A stretch of DNA of 64,000 nt, taken from Fulvivirga marina. GTDB taxonomy: Bacteria; Bacteroidota; Bacteroidia; Cytophagales; Cyclobacteriaceae. The stretch is taken from positions 133,430 through 197,429 of the forward strand of contig NZ_JAEUGD010000064.1 of NCBI RefSeq assembly GCF_016775155.1, written 5' to 3'. The translations under genes and the position numbers were made by a program. Below are positions 1 through 9,777 of this stretch, one piece after another (positions within the stretch are counted from its first letter, which is position 1; each line of letters starts with the position of its first letter). Under the pieces are notes generated by a model. It was given only the letters and a program-made list of their open reading frames with translations, had not been told where the DNA came from and did not search any database.

Positions 1-948
1 TACGGCAATACAATCAATAATACATTTGAAAGAAGCCTTGACTTGGCACAACAAGCAGAAGAGCTGGGTTATACCCGTTTTTGGCTGGCAGAACATCATA
101 ATATGATAAGTATAGCCAGCTCTGCTACATCGGTACTGATAGGTTATATCGCCGGGGGTACTAAAAAAATAAGGGTAGGTTCAGGAGGAATCATGCTTCC
201 CAATCATTCACCGCTGATTGTTGCAGAACAGTTTGGCACCTTAGGCAATCTTTACCCTGAGCGAATTGACCTAGGGCTGGGAAGAGCTCCAGGAACGGAT
301 CAGGTTACAGCACAAGCCATCAGGCCTGAAAGAATGCAGGCCGTGTATCAATTTCCGGATGCGGTAAGTCAAATCCAGCAATATTTTTCTGATAACAGGG
401 GAGCCAGGGTACGTGTTAATGTTGCCGAAGGGGTTAATGTACCTATTTACATCTTAGGGTCAAGCACGGATAGTGCCTATCTGGCTGCCAAAGCAGGGCT
501 TCCTTATGCTTTTGCCAGTCACTTTGCACCTACACACCTCTTCGAAGCACTGAATATTTACTACAACCAGTTCCAGCCTTCAGAGTATCTTGATGAGCCT
601 TATACCATTGCAGGTATTAATGTAATTGCTGCTGATACAGATCAGGAAGCCGAAAGAATTTCCACGACCATGATGCGAATGCTTTTAGGAGTACTGACCA
701 ATAATATAGACTACATGCAGCCTCCTATAGAGATGAGCCCTGAAATGCGAGAATTACAGCAAAATGAAGCTTTCCAACGAATGTTGACCTATGCATTTGT
801 GGGCAGCAAAGATACTGTAAAGCGTAAAACAGAGGAATTTATCAAACAGACTAGCGTTAATGAGGTAATTGTTGGGTCTCATATGTTTCACCATGAAGAC
901 CGCATCAATTCGTACAGGATATTTGCAGAAATCATGAATGAAAATTAG
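1..948 (+). CDS. LLM-class flavin-dependent oxidoreductase (5' end outside window)
   Basis: The frame is open from base 1, so the gene starts upstream of the window; the TTG at 43 is not the real start. The visible 315 residues have the features of bacterial luciferase-like monooxygenases of the YhbW/MsnO8 type: an AEHHN segment near the start, GSGGIMLPNH, a DLGLGRAPGTD loop and a SHFAP segment, all of which line the flavin/substrate pocket in this TIM-barrel family. These enzymes use reduced FMN and oxygen; the substrate cannot be told. It ends with TAG and is followed by a 52-base gap to the next gene on the same strand. The family call is secure, the reaction is not. Confidence 0.85.
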   Translation, partial: YGNTINNTFERSLDLAQQAEELGYTRFWLAEHHNMISIASSATSVLIGYIAGGTKKIRVGSGGIMLPNHSPLIVAEQFGTLGNLYPERIDLGLGRAPGTDQVTAQAIRPERMQAVYQFPDAVSQIQQYFSDNRGARVRVNVAEGVNVPIYILGSSTDSAYLAAKAGLPYAFASHFAPTHLFEALNIYYNQFQPSEYLDEPYTIAGINVIAADTDQEAERISTTMMRMLLGVLTNNIDYMQPPIEMSPEMRELQQNEAFQRMLTYAFVGSKDTVKRKTEEFIKQTSVNEVIVGSHMFHHEDRINSYRIFAEIMNEN

Positions 949-1000
949 TTCTTTGCAAATGTCAGGAGATTTTAACTATCCGCTTTACAATAGTCAATAA

Positions 1001-1471
1001 ATGAAAGCAGCTACACTATCAGAGATTAAAAAAGAACTGAAGCATCGAGACCCCGAAGAAATTATGCAAATATGCCTTCGGCTAGGGCGTTTCAAGAAGG
1101 ATAACAAGGAACTGCTAACATACCTGCTTTTTGATGCCAGTGATGAAGAAACATACATATCATCTATTAAATATGAAATTGATGATATGATTGAGGAGAT
1201 TAATACAGATAGTCTCTACTATGCCAAAAAAGGGTTGCAAAAAATTAACCGTAACCTAAACAAATACATCAGATATTCAGGGAATAAACAAACTGAAGTG
1301 GAAGTGCTCATTCACTTTGCCAAGGCCATGAAATCTTCCGGCATACCTATCCACCGCAGCAGTGTGATCAGCAACCTTTATGACCGCCTGCTGACACGCG
1401 CAAAAAAGGCCCTTTTATCTCTTCATGATGATATGCGTGTTGATTATGAGTATGACCTCGAAATGCTGTAG
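1001..1471 (+). CDS. Conserved-looking hypothetical protein, 156 aa
   Basis: I do not recognise this protein. It is predicted to be soluble and largely alpha-helical, rich in Lys, Glu, Leu and Ile, with no signal peptide or membrane segment. The N-terminal part (residues 1-65) contains many charged helices ending in DDMIEEI; residues 75-130 are basic (KKGLQKINRNLNKYIR). It starts at an ATG 52 bases after the upstream oxidoreductase and could be cotranscribed with it. Codon use resembles the neighbours, so I believe it is a real chromosomal gene. No function is proposed. Confidence 0.7.
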   Translation: MKAATLSEIKKELKHRDPEEIMQICLRLGRFKKDNKELLTYLLFDASDEETYISSIKYEIDDMIEEINTDSLYYAKKGLQKINRNLNKYIRYSGNKQTEVEVLIHFAKAMKSSGIPIHRSSVISNLYDRLLTRAKKALLSLHDDMRVDYEYDLEML

Positions 1472-1909
1472 TCTATTTTAATTTTCCAAAAAGTGAAAGA
1501 CCTGTAACAAGTTTCGGTGATTTTAAAAGAAAAATTTATTCCGAGCTATAACATAAAAAAAATCTCAAATTTTCTTTCTCAGGAACATCCTGACCATGAC
1601 CTGCTTGCCTTTAATCCTTCCAACATCCCCAAGGTTGGGTATTGCCTTGAGTCTATAATTATTGCTTATTAGGTGAAGTATAAGCTAAAATAATGCTTTT
1701 TACACCACATTTTGGTGTACAGGTATGTAAAGCAAAATGAGCGTATTTCATGAAAGCAGTTGAAAACGAAAAACTCGAGGTAATAATCGCGGTGTTACGA
1801 GAAATTGTATGCAACCCCGTAGTGGGGGGCGCCTACAATGACACCATTGCTACACCTCTGTTTTTGTTTTCATGCTTCAGTGAATTGCCTTTCAGCTTTA
1901 AATTGATAA
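1472..1909. other. 438-bp intergenic region with palindromic repeat and possible minus-strand gene remnant
   Basis: No full gene is visible. It holds one copy of the dispersed near-palindrome (1625-1643) and a small hairpin around 1696-1714 (TACACCA/TGGTGTA arms). On the minus strand from about 1660 to 1560 there is an open stretch reading IPNLGDVGRIKGKQVMVR, which looks protein-like and ends in a stop. It could be a degraded 3' end of a gene, but it has no start and is too short to name. Confidence 0.4.
1625..1643 (+). repeat. Dispersed near-palindrome, copy 1 (degenerate left arm)
   Basis: The sequence reads ATCCCCAAGGTTGGGTATT. The right half matches the consensus AATACCCAAGGTTGGGTATT exactly, while the left arm has changed. 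It lies 267 bases upstream of the tyrosinase start and reads toward it. Confidence 0.7.
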
Positions 1910-3607
1910 ATGCATAACCAACCATTTAAAACCAATATAAATTTGAAAACCACAAAACTAAAATTGTTATTTAGTCTTTCTGCTAGCTTTATATTATTCA
2001 GCTGTGGGCCGAAAGAATCTAATACCGACACCAACGAAACAGTCATGGAAGTCGGTTATGAACGTGTAAATGCTAATACGAATGCCAATGCAGACAAGGT
2101 ACTCGATTTATATGCCTATGGAATGGCCATAACCAAAGGTCTGAAATGCACTGATCCGGCTAGCTGGTACTATCAGGGTAGTATGCACTCTGTGCCTCCC
2201 AGAGATGAAATAGAGGGACCTACTGTGGAGTTGTGTGCTCCGTATAACTCTATTGCTCCTTTAAAAGCATGGAATTCATGCCCGCACATGTACCCCACAC
2301 ATCAGCAGCTTAATTTTCTGACATGGCACAGACTGTATATCTATTACTATGAGCGGAACATCCGTCATCACATAGCTAATGGTGGTGCAGGACTACCTGG
2401 GTTAGGGGACTCGATTGCCAGCCAATTTAGCCTGCCTTATTGGGATTATACAGATCAGGGTGAAATGCCTAAACCTTTTACTCAGGAGTCTTACTCTTTT
2501 GAAACCGTGAAGCTGGCTAAAAACCCGCTTTATGAGATTGGACGTTCACCTACCTTGATGAAACAGCTACCTATAGACTACAACTCTACGGATAGTATTG
2601 CAGTTACTTTACCTGATGGCTCCGTTAAGAATCTTTGTATCAAAACCATGCAACAAGCACTGGATATCTCAGACTTCCTCTCTCTGCCTGATGTTAGTGA
2701 GTTCTCTCGAGGCCTCGAAGATCGTTTGCATAATGTAATGCATGACTACATTGGTGGTGCGGTAGACTCACTTGACTTAACGCATGATTTGTATAACAGA
2801 ATTTACCAAAGTACGAAAAGTGGGTTTGGTCTGATGGGGCAGATCCCGAGTGCAGGTTTCGACCCAATTTTCTTCCTGCACCATGCCAATGTGGATCGTA
2901 TGTTTGCAGCCTGGGAAGCAACTTATGGCCCCATTACGATAGAGGATATGAATACATATGCCGGCAAGTGGGATTCCATTAAGCACATCTATCAGTTTTG
3001 GGATACACCAACCGACTCTTGGGTAACTTATAACAGCATGCAGGAAATGTTGGATGCTGCCCATGACATAGATTATACTTATGAGCAATTGCCTACGGTA
3101 CCACAGAAAATGCTGAGTGCAAAGCAAAAGGCCAAGGCTACTCAGTTATTACATGAAGAGGTGAAGAAGATGCCCGAAGTTTTGGATGAAGTGGGCAAGC
3201 CTCATGCAATTCCACTGGTCAAAGCCCAGGGGCTGAAAGCTAATGCAGGGGAAGTTCGCTACACCATAGAAGTAAATCTGAAGTTTGGTCGAAATATGTT
3301 CCAGCAACTGGCAGTATTTTCCATTCCCTCAAATATGGATTGGAATGCCTGTAATCTGGATGATGCTTTTGTCCATGGTATTACAGCAGTATTTGGCTCT
3401 ACGCACCCTATGGAGCATGCCGGCCATAGCATGGGAGCGATGGTAAATGGGCAGGAGTTTAGCCATACCTTCGTCTTCGATGTTACTGAAGCGGTTAGAA
3501 AACTGCCTGCAGGTGAAGCCCTGGAGGTTTATGTGGTTCCTATGAACACTAAAAACGGCCCTGATTTCTACCTTACAGAAATTAAGCTTTATGAGCATAC
3601 CTTTTAA
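1910..3607 (+). CDS. Tyrosinase-family type-3 copper oxidase, lipoprotein
   Basis: The product is a 565-aa secreted lipoprotein: a hydrophobic stretch ending in LFSC gives Cys32 as the likely lipidated residue. The CuA region is CPHMYPTHQQLNFLTWHR (His126, His131 and His140 available) and the CuB region comprises LHNVMHDYIGG and DPIFFLHHANVDRMFAAW; these are the six-histidine signatures of tyrosinases, catechol oxidases and hemocyanins. The last ~150 residues form a beta-rich extension resembling the C-terminal domain of plant and bacterial polyphenol oxidases, which can shield the active site. Expected reaction: hydroxylation/oxidation of phenols to quinones outside the inner membrane. It stands alone, with a near-palindromic repeat upstream and a terminator downstream. 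Confidence 0.9.
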   Translation: MHNQPFKTNINLKTTKLKLLFSLSASFILFSCGPKESNTDTNETVMEVGYERVNANTNANADKVLDLYAYGMAITKGLKCTDPASWYYQGSMHSVPPRDEIEGPTVELCAPYNSIAPLKAWNSCPHMYPTHQQLNFLTWHRLYIYYYERNIRHHIANGGAGLPGLGDSIASQFSLPYWDYTDQGEMPKPFTQESYSFETVKLAKNPLYEIGRSPTLMKQLPIDYNSTDSIAVTLPDGSVKNLCIKTMQQALDISDFLSLPDVSEFSRGLEDRLHNVMHDYIGGAVDSLDLTHDLYNRIYQSTKSGFGLMGQIPSAGFDPIFFLHHANVDRMFAAWEATYGPITIEDMNTYAGKWDSIKHIYQFWDTPTDSWVTYNSMQEMLDAAHDIDYTYEQLPTVPQKMLSAKQKAKATQLLHEEVKKMPEVLDEVGKPHAIPLVKAQGLKANAGEVRYTIEVNLKFGRNMFQQLAVFSIPSNMDWNACNLDDAFVHGITAVFGSTHPMEHAGHSMGAMVNGQEFSHTFVFDVTEAVRKLPAGEALEVYVVPMNTKNGPDFYLTEIKLYEHTF

Positions 3608-3632
3608 TTGTTAATTGATTTACAGTTTTGAT

Positions 3633-3668
3633 AAAAAGCCTTGTGGGAATATTTCTGCAGGGCTTTTT
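3633..3668 (+). terminator. Rho-independent terminator after tyrosinase
   Basis: AAAAAGCC and GGCTTTTT arms surround a 20-base loop, and the T-run lies in the right arm. It sits 26 bases after the tyrosinase stop. Confidence 0.7.
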
Positions 3669-3805
3669 GCTTAAAAAGCAGATACAGCCAAATGTTCATC
3701 ACATGTATTTTGGTTCTTCATGACTTTTGTCATAGTCTCAACTAACATTTGCCCTTTATGTATAGCAATGAAAAGAAGTAGTTTGTGATCAAAACAATCC
3801 AATCT

Positions 3806-4504
3806 ATGAGTATACATATAGGCGCTAAAAAAGGTGATATCGCAGAAACCGTTTTGCTTACCGGCGACCCATTAAGAGCTAAATTTATTGCGGAAAATAT
3901 GTTGGAAAACATCAGTTGTTACTCTCAGGTGCGTAATATGCTGGGGTTCACAGGATTCTACCAAGGGCAGCGGGTTTCTGTGCAAGGTACAGGCATGGGA
4001 CAGCCTTCACTGGCCATCTACACTCACGAATTAGTCCAAAACTATGGGGCAAAAAAACTTATCAGAGTAGGTACATGTGGTGCTTTGATGCCGGAAATTG
4101 AGCTGGGCGAGATAATTATTGCGCAAGGTGCATCGACTGACTCAAATGCTAATAGGATGCTTTTTGATGGCTTGGATTTTGCCCCACTGGCTGATTTTAA
4201 TATGCTTATGAAAGCCTGGGAGGTAGCGAATAAAAGAAGTGTTAAAGTGAGGGTAGGCAATGTTTTTAGTACAGACCTTTTCTACTTCAAAAATGATCCT
4301 GAACGTTGGAAGATTTGGACTGAGCATCAAATGTTATGCGCCGATATGGAAACATCCATGCTCTATACTATGGCGGCAGGTGCTAATGTTAAGGCTTTGA
4401 GTATTCTTACTGTTAGTGATAATATAATCACCGGTGCTTTCGGCTCCTCCGAAGATCGAGAGAAGCCCATTCTGGATACAGTTGAAATCGCGCTGTCGTG
4501 TTGA
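3806..4504 (+). CDS. deoD: Purine-nucleoside phosphorylase, DeoD type
   Basis: This enzyme splits purine (deoxy)nucleosides with phosphate into base and (deoxy)ribose-1-phosphate in the cytosol, in purine salvage. The sequence carries the hexameric PNP landmarks: GDPLRAK (phosphate-binding Arg24), GTGMGQPS, RVGTCG (Arg87), DMETSMLY (ribose-binding Met/Glu) and VSDNI, where the Asp matches the catalytic Asp204 of E. coli. I chose the ATG at 3806 because MSIHIGAKKGDIAE aligns with the known N-terminus; an in-frame GTG at 3785 would add seven residues. At 232 aa it is slightly shorter than E. coli DeoD (239). A strong hairpin follows directly, so it is monocistronic. Confidence 0.93.
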   Translation: MSIHIGAKKGDIAETVLLTGDPLRAKFIAENMLENISCYSQVRNMLGFTGFYQGQRVSVQGTGMGQPSLAIYTHELVQNYGAKKLIRVGTCGALMPEIELGEIIIAQGASTDSNANRMLFDGLDFAPLADFNMLMKAWEVANKRSVKVRVGNVFSTDLFYFKNDPERWKIWTEHQMLCADMETSMLYTMAAGANVKALSILTVSDNIITGAFGSSEDREKPILDTVEIALSC

Positions 4505-4515
4505 TTTATAAAGAG

Positions 4516-4541
4516 TAAGGGCTCTAATTCCAGAGCCCTTA
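4516..4541 (+). terminator. Terminator after deoD
   Basis: TAAGGGCTCT and AGAGCCCTTA form a perfect 10-bp stem with a 6-base loop, 11 bases after the deoD stop. The T-run is short. Confidence 0.7.
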
Positions 4542-5356
4542 ATTTACAATTTTGTACCGGTTTTTATGCACGACCTGGTTTCAGTATATTGCCGAAGTTA
4601 GGCAACTTCATTTGAGATATGAGGTATTCAGAAATCCTATTCTTCCCTTTACCTCCTGTATAACCCGTACCGATACCTAAAGTTCCGATCTAGTGATATG
4701 GTGAGCAACACCCATTGGTATTGTAATGAAAATAAAACCTCTTATTTTGAGTATATTTCAGGTAAATCAAAATCGATATCGCGCCAGCCATAGTTTGAAA
4801 TATAGCTCAGGTAGATTGTAGAGTACTATCATCATCATTAGAGTGAACAGGTACACTTCTCATTACAACTGACCTTAACGTGCATGTTTAGTCCAACATC
4901 CTTGTCTTGCTAGCCCTTCAACTTGAGATAAACATAAAATTGTTAGCATTTTCCTGATAGACCAGCTCAACCGACATGAAATTCAGGTAACCTAAAAGTC
5001 AGCAAAAAGACTGTATTTTACTGAAAATCAGTAGATTTTAACGGGTGTACTAGTATTGTCCTAGCGCTTTTTTTCAGAATTTCTTCTATTAATTATTGAT
5101 TTACCACACTTTCTGAGTTGGCCATGCAAGAGTTGTAAATGTAAATCAGTAATCATATGCAAATCATCAATCGGACCTACAAGAGCAGTACATCAATTTA
5201 TGTGAAGTACTTGCAGTGTTTAACAAGTACTCGAAAAACAGGCAGTATCCCCTGAAAATCTGAATGGCCTGTGGTTTCTTAACCCCAAACCTACAAATGT
5301 AATTGCATATCACATGATTAACAGAATTAGACAAAACCGTAAACCAACAAACCTAC
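4542..5356. other. 815-bp gene-free region; possible gene remnant on minus strand at 4564-4690
   Basis: No intact gene can be supported. On the minus strand, from about 4690 down to a stop at 4564-4566, there is a protein-like stretch beginning GTLGIGTGYTGGKGKNRI and ending NFGNILKPGRA, preceded by an in-frame stop. It looks like the degraded 3' end of a gene I cannot name. The rest is AT-rich without clear repeats; promoter elements for the glycosidase gene at 5357 presumably lie near its right end, but none is obvious. Confidence 0.4.
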
Positions 5357-7345
5357 ATGAGAGTAATTAATTTATCGATGCTATCGATCATACTATGGAT
5401 ATCAGCAGCACTTTGCCAGTATACCTTAGCTCAGAATATAGCACAAAACAAACCAACTTTAACAAGCAGTAATTATAGCAATGCATACGACGGGAGTAAG
5501 GCAGTAGACGGAGATACAGGAACGAAGTGGACCACCCAGACAGGTGTAGATGCTCCTCACTGGATCAGGATTGATTTACAGCAACAGTACAATGTTACGA
5601 GAGTTAAAATACTTCATGCAGCTACAGGAGGAGAACCAAATTATTTCAACACCAAGAGATATAGTGTACAATTAAGCCTGGATGGTAGCAATTGGACTAC
5701 TGTAGCAACCTATACCAATAGTGATCAGCATCATACAACCCATCATGATCCTCCCGCGAGTCAGCAAAAGGGAAGATATGTTCGGTTTTATATTCACGAG
5801 GCAAACTTTGTAGATCAATATGCGAGGATTCCGGAAATTGAAGTATATGGCAGCCCTGCAAGCCCAGGAGAGCCTTCGAACCTGAATGTGGCTACCCCTG
5901 AATGTGCCTCATCTGCTTATACTGCCAGCTTTACCTGGTCTGGAAGTGGCCCTGGTTGGTGGCTGGATGTTTCTGAGAACAGCAGTTTCCCTCAAGATAC
6001 AAGAACATACCACAAGCGTATTGATAACCTGACCAGCACCACCAGTAGTGGTCTTTGTATGTGGTTTGAGAACTGTAGCCAAACGCTGTCTCTATTACCG
6101 GGTCGAACATATCACTGGAGAATATGGAATGGATCTGTACATACAACGGGTCAGCCTTTTACGGTAGGAGAGTGTGGGGGGAGTGATGATGAGCTCTATG
6201 GCCTTTGCGTTAATGCCAACCCTGTAGCTACAGGACAAAACCCATCAGGACAGGAGTATACAAATCTGGGTGCCAAATGGGTACGATCCATTATGTACGA
6301 AGCAGGGTTCACTCCACCATCGGATGCTTTAAACAATGTGAAATGGCTGGTGATCTTCAATAGTGAAACCATACCTCAAGGTTCTATGAGCTGGAGTGAC
6401 TATGTTATTCACTTTGCGAATGAAGCACATAGAATTGTAAGCGAAAACCCGTGGATATCTGCTGTTCAGATCGGAAATGAGCCTGATATCCCACAATTCC
6501 ACATTCCTGAAAATCAATATGCCTCTCTTCTCAAACAGACATATATCAAGGTTAAAACGCTGCCCAATCCGCCGATTGTAGTCTCTGCAGGACTAGCTTC
6601 AGGAGCAGCTTCCGGTGGCCAGTATCTGGACAATGTAAAAAGCTATTGGAATGGAGATATTTACTTTGACAAGGCTGCATTACATCCGTATCAGGCAGTG
6701 GCAGGAGGTATAGGATGGCCTGCGCATGATCAAATGGACAATGCAATCAATGAGTTTTACAGACACACCTCAGGCCGCCAGATCTGGGTTACGGAGTTTG
6801 GGATTGCATATCAGCAGGTGAATAACGACCAACAACAGCAGGCGCAATACCTGACAAATTGCTACAACCTGTTCAAAACTTTAAAAGACGGGAATAATCG
6901 TAAAGTAGAAGTTGCTTTCTGGTTTGCCTGGGACGATCGCACCCATTGGAACCCATATGATGAAAGTTATGGACTGGTGGACCTCAACCATAACCCCAGG
7001 CCGGCATGGTATAGCTACAGAGGGGTGAGTTCTACAGCATTGACTGCCAGACAGCTGAGTTCACCCCCTGTAATTGACGACGCTTTGGATAATGAGGAAG
7101 CAGACCTGTTCAATATTTACCCGGTACCTGCAGACCATACACTTAATATAAAGCTCAGTGCCTCAAAGTTAAAAACTCAACTCACCATCACAGATATGCA
7201 GGGTAAAGAGCTATACACAAAGGAATTGGCTCCTGGTAGTCCTCATACGGAGCCATTGCATGTAGGGTGGCTCAAACCAGGGATCTACATTATACAGGTG
7301 CAGCGGGAAGAGCAAGCTGAAAACCGTCGCTTTGTACACCATTAA
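5357..7345 (+). CDS. Secreted glycoside hydrolase with F5/8-type C domain and T9SS sorting domain (paralog 1)
   Basis: Domains in order: signal peptide (1-26, ending LAQ); F5/8 type C (discoidin-like) carbohydrate-binding domain (~28-165); an Ig-like/linker domain with paired cysteines (~172-275); a clan GH-A-like TIM-barrel catalytic domain (~283-560); and a T9SS type A C-terminal sorting domain (~585-662, starting NIYPVPADHTLNI). In the catalytic domain IGNEPD carries the likely acid/base Glu375 and IWVTEFGI the likely nucleophile Glu480, the classic GH-A spacing (strands 4 and 7). The exact GH family is not clear from reading; GH39- or GH5-like are options. The protein should be exported by Sec, then moved across the outer membrane by T9SS. 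The next gene is a paralog. Confidence 0.82.
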   Translation: MRVINLSMLSIILWISAALCQYTLAQNIAQNKPTLTSSNYSNAYDGSKAVDGDTGTKWTTQTGVDAPHWIRIDLQQQYNVTRVKILHAATGGEPNYFNTKRYSVQLSLDGSNWTTVATYTNSDQHHTTHHDPPASQQKGRYVRFYIHEANFVDQYARIPEIEVYGSPASPGEPSNLNVATPECASSAYTASFTWSGSGPGWWLDVSENSSFPQDTRTYHKRIDNLTSTTSSGLCMWFENCSQTLSLLPGRTYHWRIWNGSVHTTGQPFTVGECGGSDDELYGLCVNANPVATGQNPSGQEYTNLGAKWVRSIMYEAGFTPPSDALNNVKWLVIFNSETIPQGSMSWSDYVIHFANEAHRIVSENPWISAVQIGNEPDIPQFHIPENQYASLLKQTYIKVKTLPNPPIVVSAGLASGAASGGQYLDNVKSYWNGDIYFDKAALHPYQAVAGGIGWPAHDQMDNAINEFYRHTSGRQIWVTEFGIAYQQVNNDQQQQAQYLTNCYNLFKTLKDGNNRKVEVAFWFAWDDRTHWNPYDESYGLVDLNHNPRPAWYSYRGVSSTALTARQLSSPPVIDDALDNEEADLFNIYPVPADHTLNIKLSASKLKTQLTITDMQGKELYTKELAPGSPHTEPLHVGWLKPGIYIIQVQREEQAENRRFVHH

Positions 7346-7423
7346 GCTTTGACGGCATAGCGTGAAATTGACCATATCTTCTCATTAATTAGAATTTATT
7401 AACCAACTAATAACCAATATATT

Positions 7424-9589
7424 ATGAAAAACAAAAGCCGATTTTTAAACCTATGTCTGGCACTGATATGTCTGTGTCTGACGTCGTATGTGGTAAATGC
7501 ACAGAACATTGCGAAAAACAAACCCACACTTACCAGTAGTAACTATAGCAGCGCCTATGATGGGAGTAAAGCTGTAGATGGCTATACCAGTACAAAATGG
7601 ACTACGAGCAGTAGCGCATACGCACCACACTGGATACGAATTGATCTTCAGCAGCAGTATAATGTTACCCGGGTCAAGATACTTCATGCAGCTACAGGAG
7701 GTGAACCGTACTATTTGAACACTAAAAAGTATAGCGTACAGTTAAGTCTGGATGGTAGTAATTGGACAACGGTCGCCACCTACACCAATACAGACCAACA
7801 CCACACTACACATCATGATCCTCCGGCCAGTCAGCAAAAGGCAAGGTATGTTCGATTCTATGTTCATGAAGCAAACTTTGTTGATCAGTATGCACGTATC
7901 CCTGAGATCGAGGTATATGGTAACCCGGCTAGCTCTGGTACACCTTCGAATTTAAGTGTATCCAAGCCTTCATGCTCAAGCTCTGCCTATACTGCCAATT
8001 TTTCATGGTCCGGTAGTGGTTCTGGCTGGTGGATTGATGTATCTGAAAACAGCAGTTTCCCGCAAGATACCAGAACTTTCCACAAACCAATTGATAACGT
8101 GACCAGCACCAGTAGCAGCGGACTATGTATCTGGTACTACGATTGTTCTCAAACATTATCGCTACAGCCTGGAAAGACCTACTATTGGAGGATATGGAAT
8201 GGTTCAACCCATACAAATGGTCAGTCCTTTACTGTGCCTGGCTGTGGAGGCGGAGGCAACCAAACTATTTATGGTATACATTTTTGGGCCTCTGGAGCAG
8301 GTAGCTTAATGAATGGCAAGAAAGGTTGGACTCTTGAAGTAATCAACGCTCAGGATAATAACCCTAATGCTCTTAATTCATTAATCAGTGCCATTAATAG
8401 CGAGGGAGCCTATCAACCTATTGTTAGAATAAACTGGAACTATGGTAATACCGTACCTGACCCAAGTTTACACCAGGAATTTGCTAACAGATGTAGAAGT
8501 ATAGTGAGCAATCTCTACAATAATTACGGTGTAAAATACTTCCATATTGGTAATGAAATGAATCAAGACTATGAATACGCTCCGAACGGAGATGGTAAAG
8601 GTGTCCCGGCTGATCAATATGCCAACTGTTTCAAAACGGTATACAACACGGTAAAAGCAACCATACCTGAAGCGCAAATCTTAGTTGGGCCTGTTGCCAA
8701 CTGGAATGGAGTGGGTCAAAAAACATGGACGGGTCCTGCAGTTTATTACGATGACTATTTTGATGAAATAGTTAAACTGATCGGGTCTACTTGTGATGGC
8801 TATGCGATACATACCTATGGTAAAACGGGCGGCGCTGACAACCGAGATTGGTATCCAACTGCTGAAAGACCGTTTTACCTTAAAACTGAGCATAGAGCCC
8901 AGAATTCCTGGGAGTTTGGGTCATTTAAAGTAATGATGAATGTATTGGCTAAATATAGCTATGCCCGCACAAAACCTGTATTTATTACCGAAACTAATAC
9001 CTTTCATGGTGAAACCGACCCTGAACAGATAGGAGGAACTGCTCCGGCATGGAGCTATACCAACAACTGGATGCAGGAAGCTTTCTCCCAAATCAACAGT
9101 TGGAATACCAATGCTACAGGAGAGAACACCTATGGGCAAAAAATTAATGCCCTTTGCTGGTTTGTATATGAGAACGACGATAGGTGGAAATACTTTGCAC
9201 TGGCAAATACCACTGGAAACCTGCCTACCGCACGTAACGACTTCATGGCTGCCGTTAATTATAACTATGGATCGAGTGTTTCGCGCATGACTCAGGAAGA
9301 TCAGCTCGCGGAAGACGTAAAGACTGTTGATGAAGCTATAGAAGAGGCTTATATTAATGGTTTCTCTATTTACCCTAACCCAGCTGAAGACATGCTTCAG
9401 ATAAAGCTTAAAGATCAATCACAAAAGGCTCAGGTGATTATCTACAGCATGGCAGGGGAGGAGATTTACTCTAAAACCTACCAGGGAGAGAGATTAACCA
9501 TGTCTACATCAGCTCTCGAATCTGGGACCTACCTCGTAAAAGTGGTATCAGCAGATGAGGTTAAAGTGAGAAAGGTACAGATCAAGTAG
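7424..9589 (+). CDS. Secreted glycoside hydrolase with F5/8-type C domain and T9SS sorting domain (paralog 2)
   Basis: The 721-aa product has the same plan as the gene 78 bases upstream: signal peptide ending VNAQ, F5/8 type C domain (~30-167), Ig-like domain with cysteines (~175-280), then a different TIM-barrel catalytic domain (~283-620) and a T9SS type A domain (~640-721, FSIYPNPAEDMLQIKL). The first ~280 residues are close to identical to the neighbour, also at DNA level, but the catalytic part is not: here HIGNEMNQDYE gives the likely acid/base Glu378 and VFITETNTFH the likely nucleophile Glu523. The two enzymes are probably cotranscribed and anchored to the same polysaccharide by the shared binding module. 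A terminator follows. Confidence 0.82.
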   Translation: MKNKSRFLNLCLALICLCLTSYVVNAQNIAKNKPTLTSSNYSSAYDGSKAVDGYTSTKWTTSSSAYAPHWIRIDLQQQYNVTRVKILHAATGGEPYYLNTKKYSVQLSLDGSNWTTVATYTNTDQHHTTHHDPPASQQKARYVRFYVHEANFVDQYARIPEIEVYGNPASSGTPSNLSVSKPSCSSSAYTANFSWSGSGSGWWIDVSENSSFPQDTRTFHKPIDNVTSTSSSGLCIWYYDCSQTLSLQPGKTYYWRIWNGSTHTNGQSFTVPGCGGGGNQTIYGIHFWASGAGSLMNGKKGWTLEVINAQDNNPNALNSLISAINSEGAYQPIVRINWNYGNTVPDPSLHQEFANRCRSIVSNLYNNYGVKYFHIGNEMNQDYEYAPNGDGKGVPADQYANCFKTVYNTVKATIPEAQILVGPVANWNGVGQKTWTGPAVYYDDYFDEIVKLIGSTCDGYAIHTYGKTGGADNRDWYPTAERPFYLKTEHRAQNSWEFGSFKVMMNVLAKYSYARTKPVFITETNTFHGETDPEQIGGTAPAWSYTNNWMQEAFSQINSWNTNATGENTYGQKINALCWFVYENDDRWKYFALANTTGNLPTARNDFMAAVNYNYGSSVSRMTQEDQLAEDVKTVDEAIEEAYINGFSIYPNPAEDMLQIKLKDQSQKAQVIIYSMAGEEIYSKTYQGERLTMSTSALESGTYLVKVVSADEVKVRKVQIK

Positions 9590-9625
9590 AAAGACTTGTA
9601 TTTAAATTAATAAAGTTTTAGCATT

Positions 9626-9658
9626 AAAAGAAGCCGCTTACCATAGGCGGCTTCTTTT
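9626..9658 (+). terminator. Terminator after the glycosidase pair
   Basis: AAAAGAAGCCGC and GCGGCTTCTTTT form a 12-bp stem with a 9-base loop and a T-rich end, 37 bases after the second glycosidase gene. Confidence 0.85.
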
Positions 9659-9688
9659 ATTATATGGATTGTAAAGCAACAAAAACAA

Positions 9689-9710
9689 AATACCCAAGGT
9701 TGGGTATTGA
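9689..9710 (+). repeat. Dispersed near-palindrome, copy 2
   Basis: AATACCCAAGGTTGGGTATT followed by GA. The 9-base arms AATACCCAA and TTGGGTATT are exact reverse complements around GG. It ends 67 bases upstream of the 757-aa orphan gene and reads toward it. Confidence 0.8.
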
Positions 9711-9777
9711 TATGTGTACCTTAACTTCCTTATTTAGTTTGCAGGAATGAATATCTTTAGAAAACAAAAATTATATA

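Noticed and set aside
1696-1714. Hairpin TACACCA/TGGTGTA upstream of the tyrosinase gene
   Set aside because: Single short stem without T-run or repeat elsewhere; could be chance.
2694-3127. Minus-strand ORFs inside the tyrosinase gene
   Set aside because: They are antisense to a well-supported copper-oxidase frame and show no protein-like motifs.
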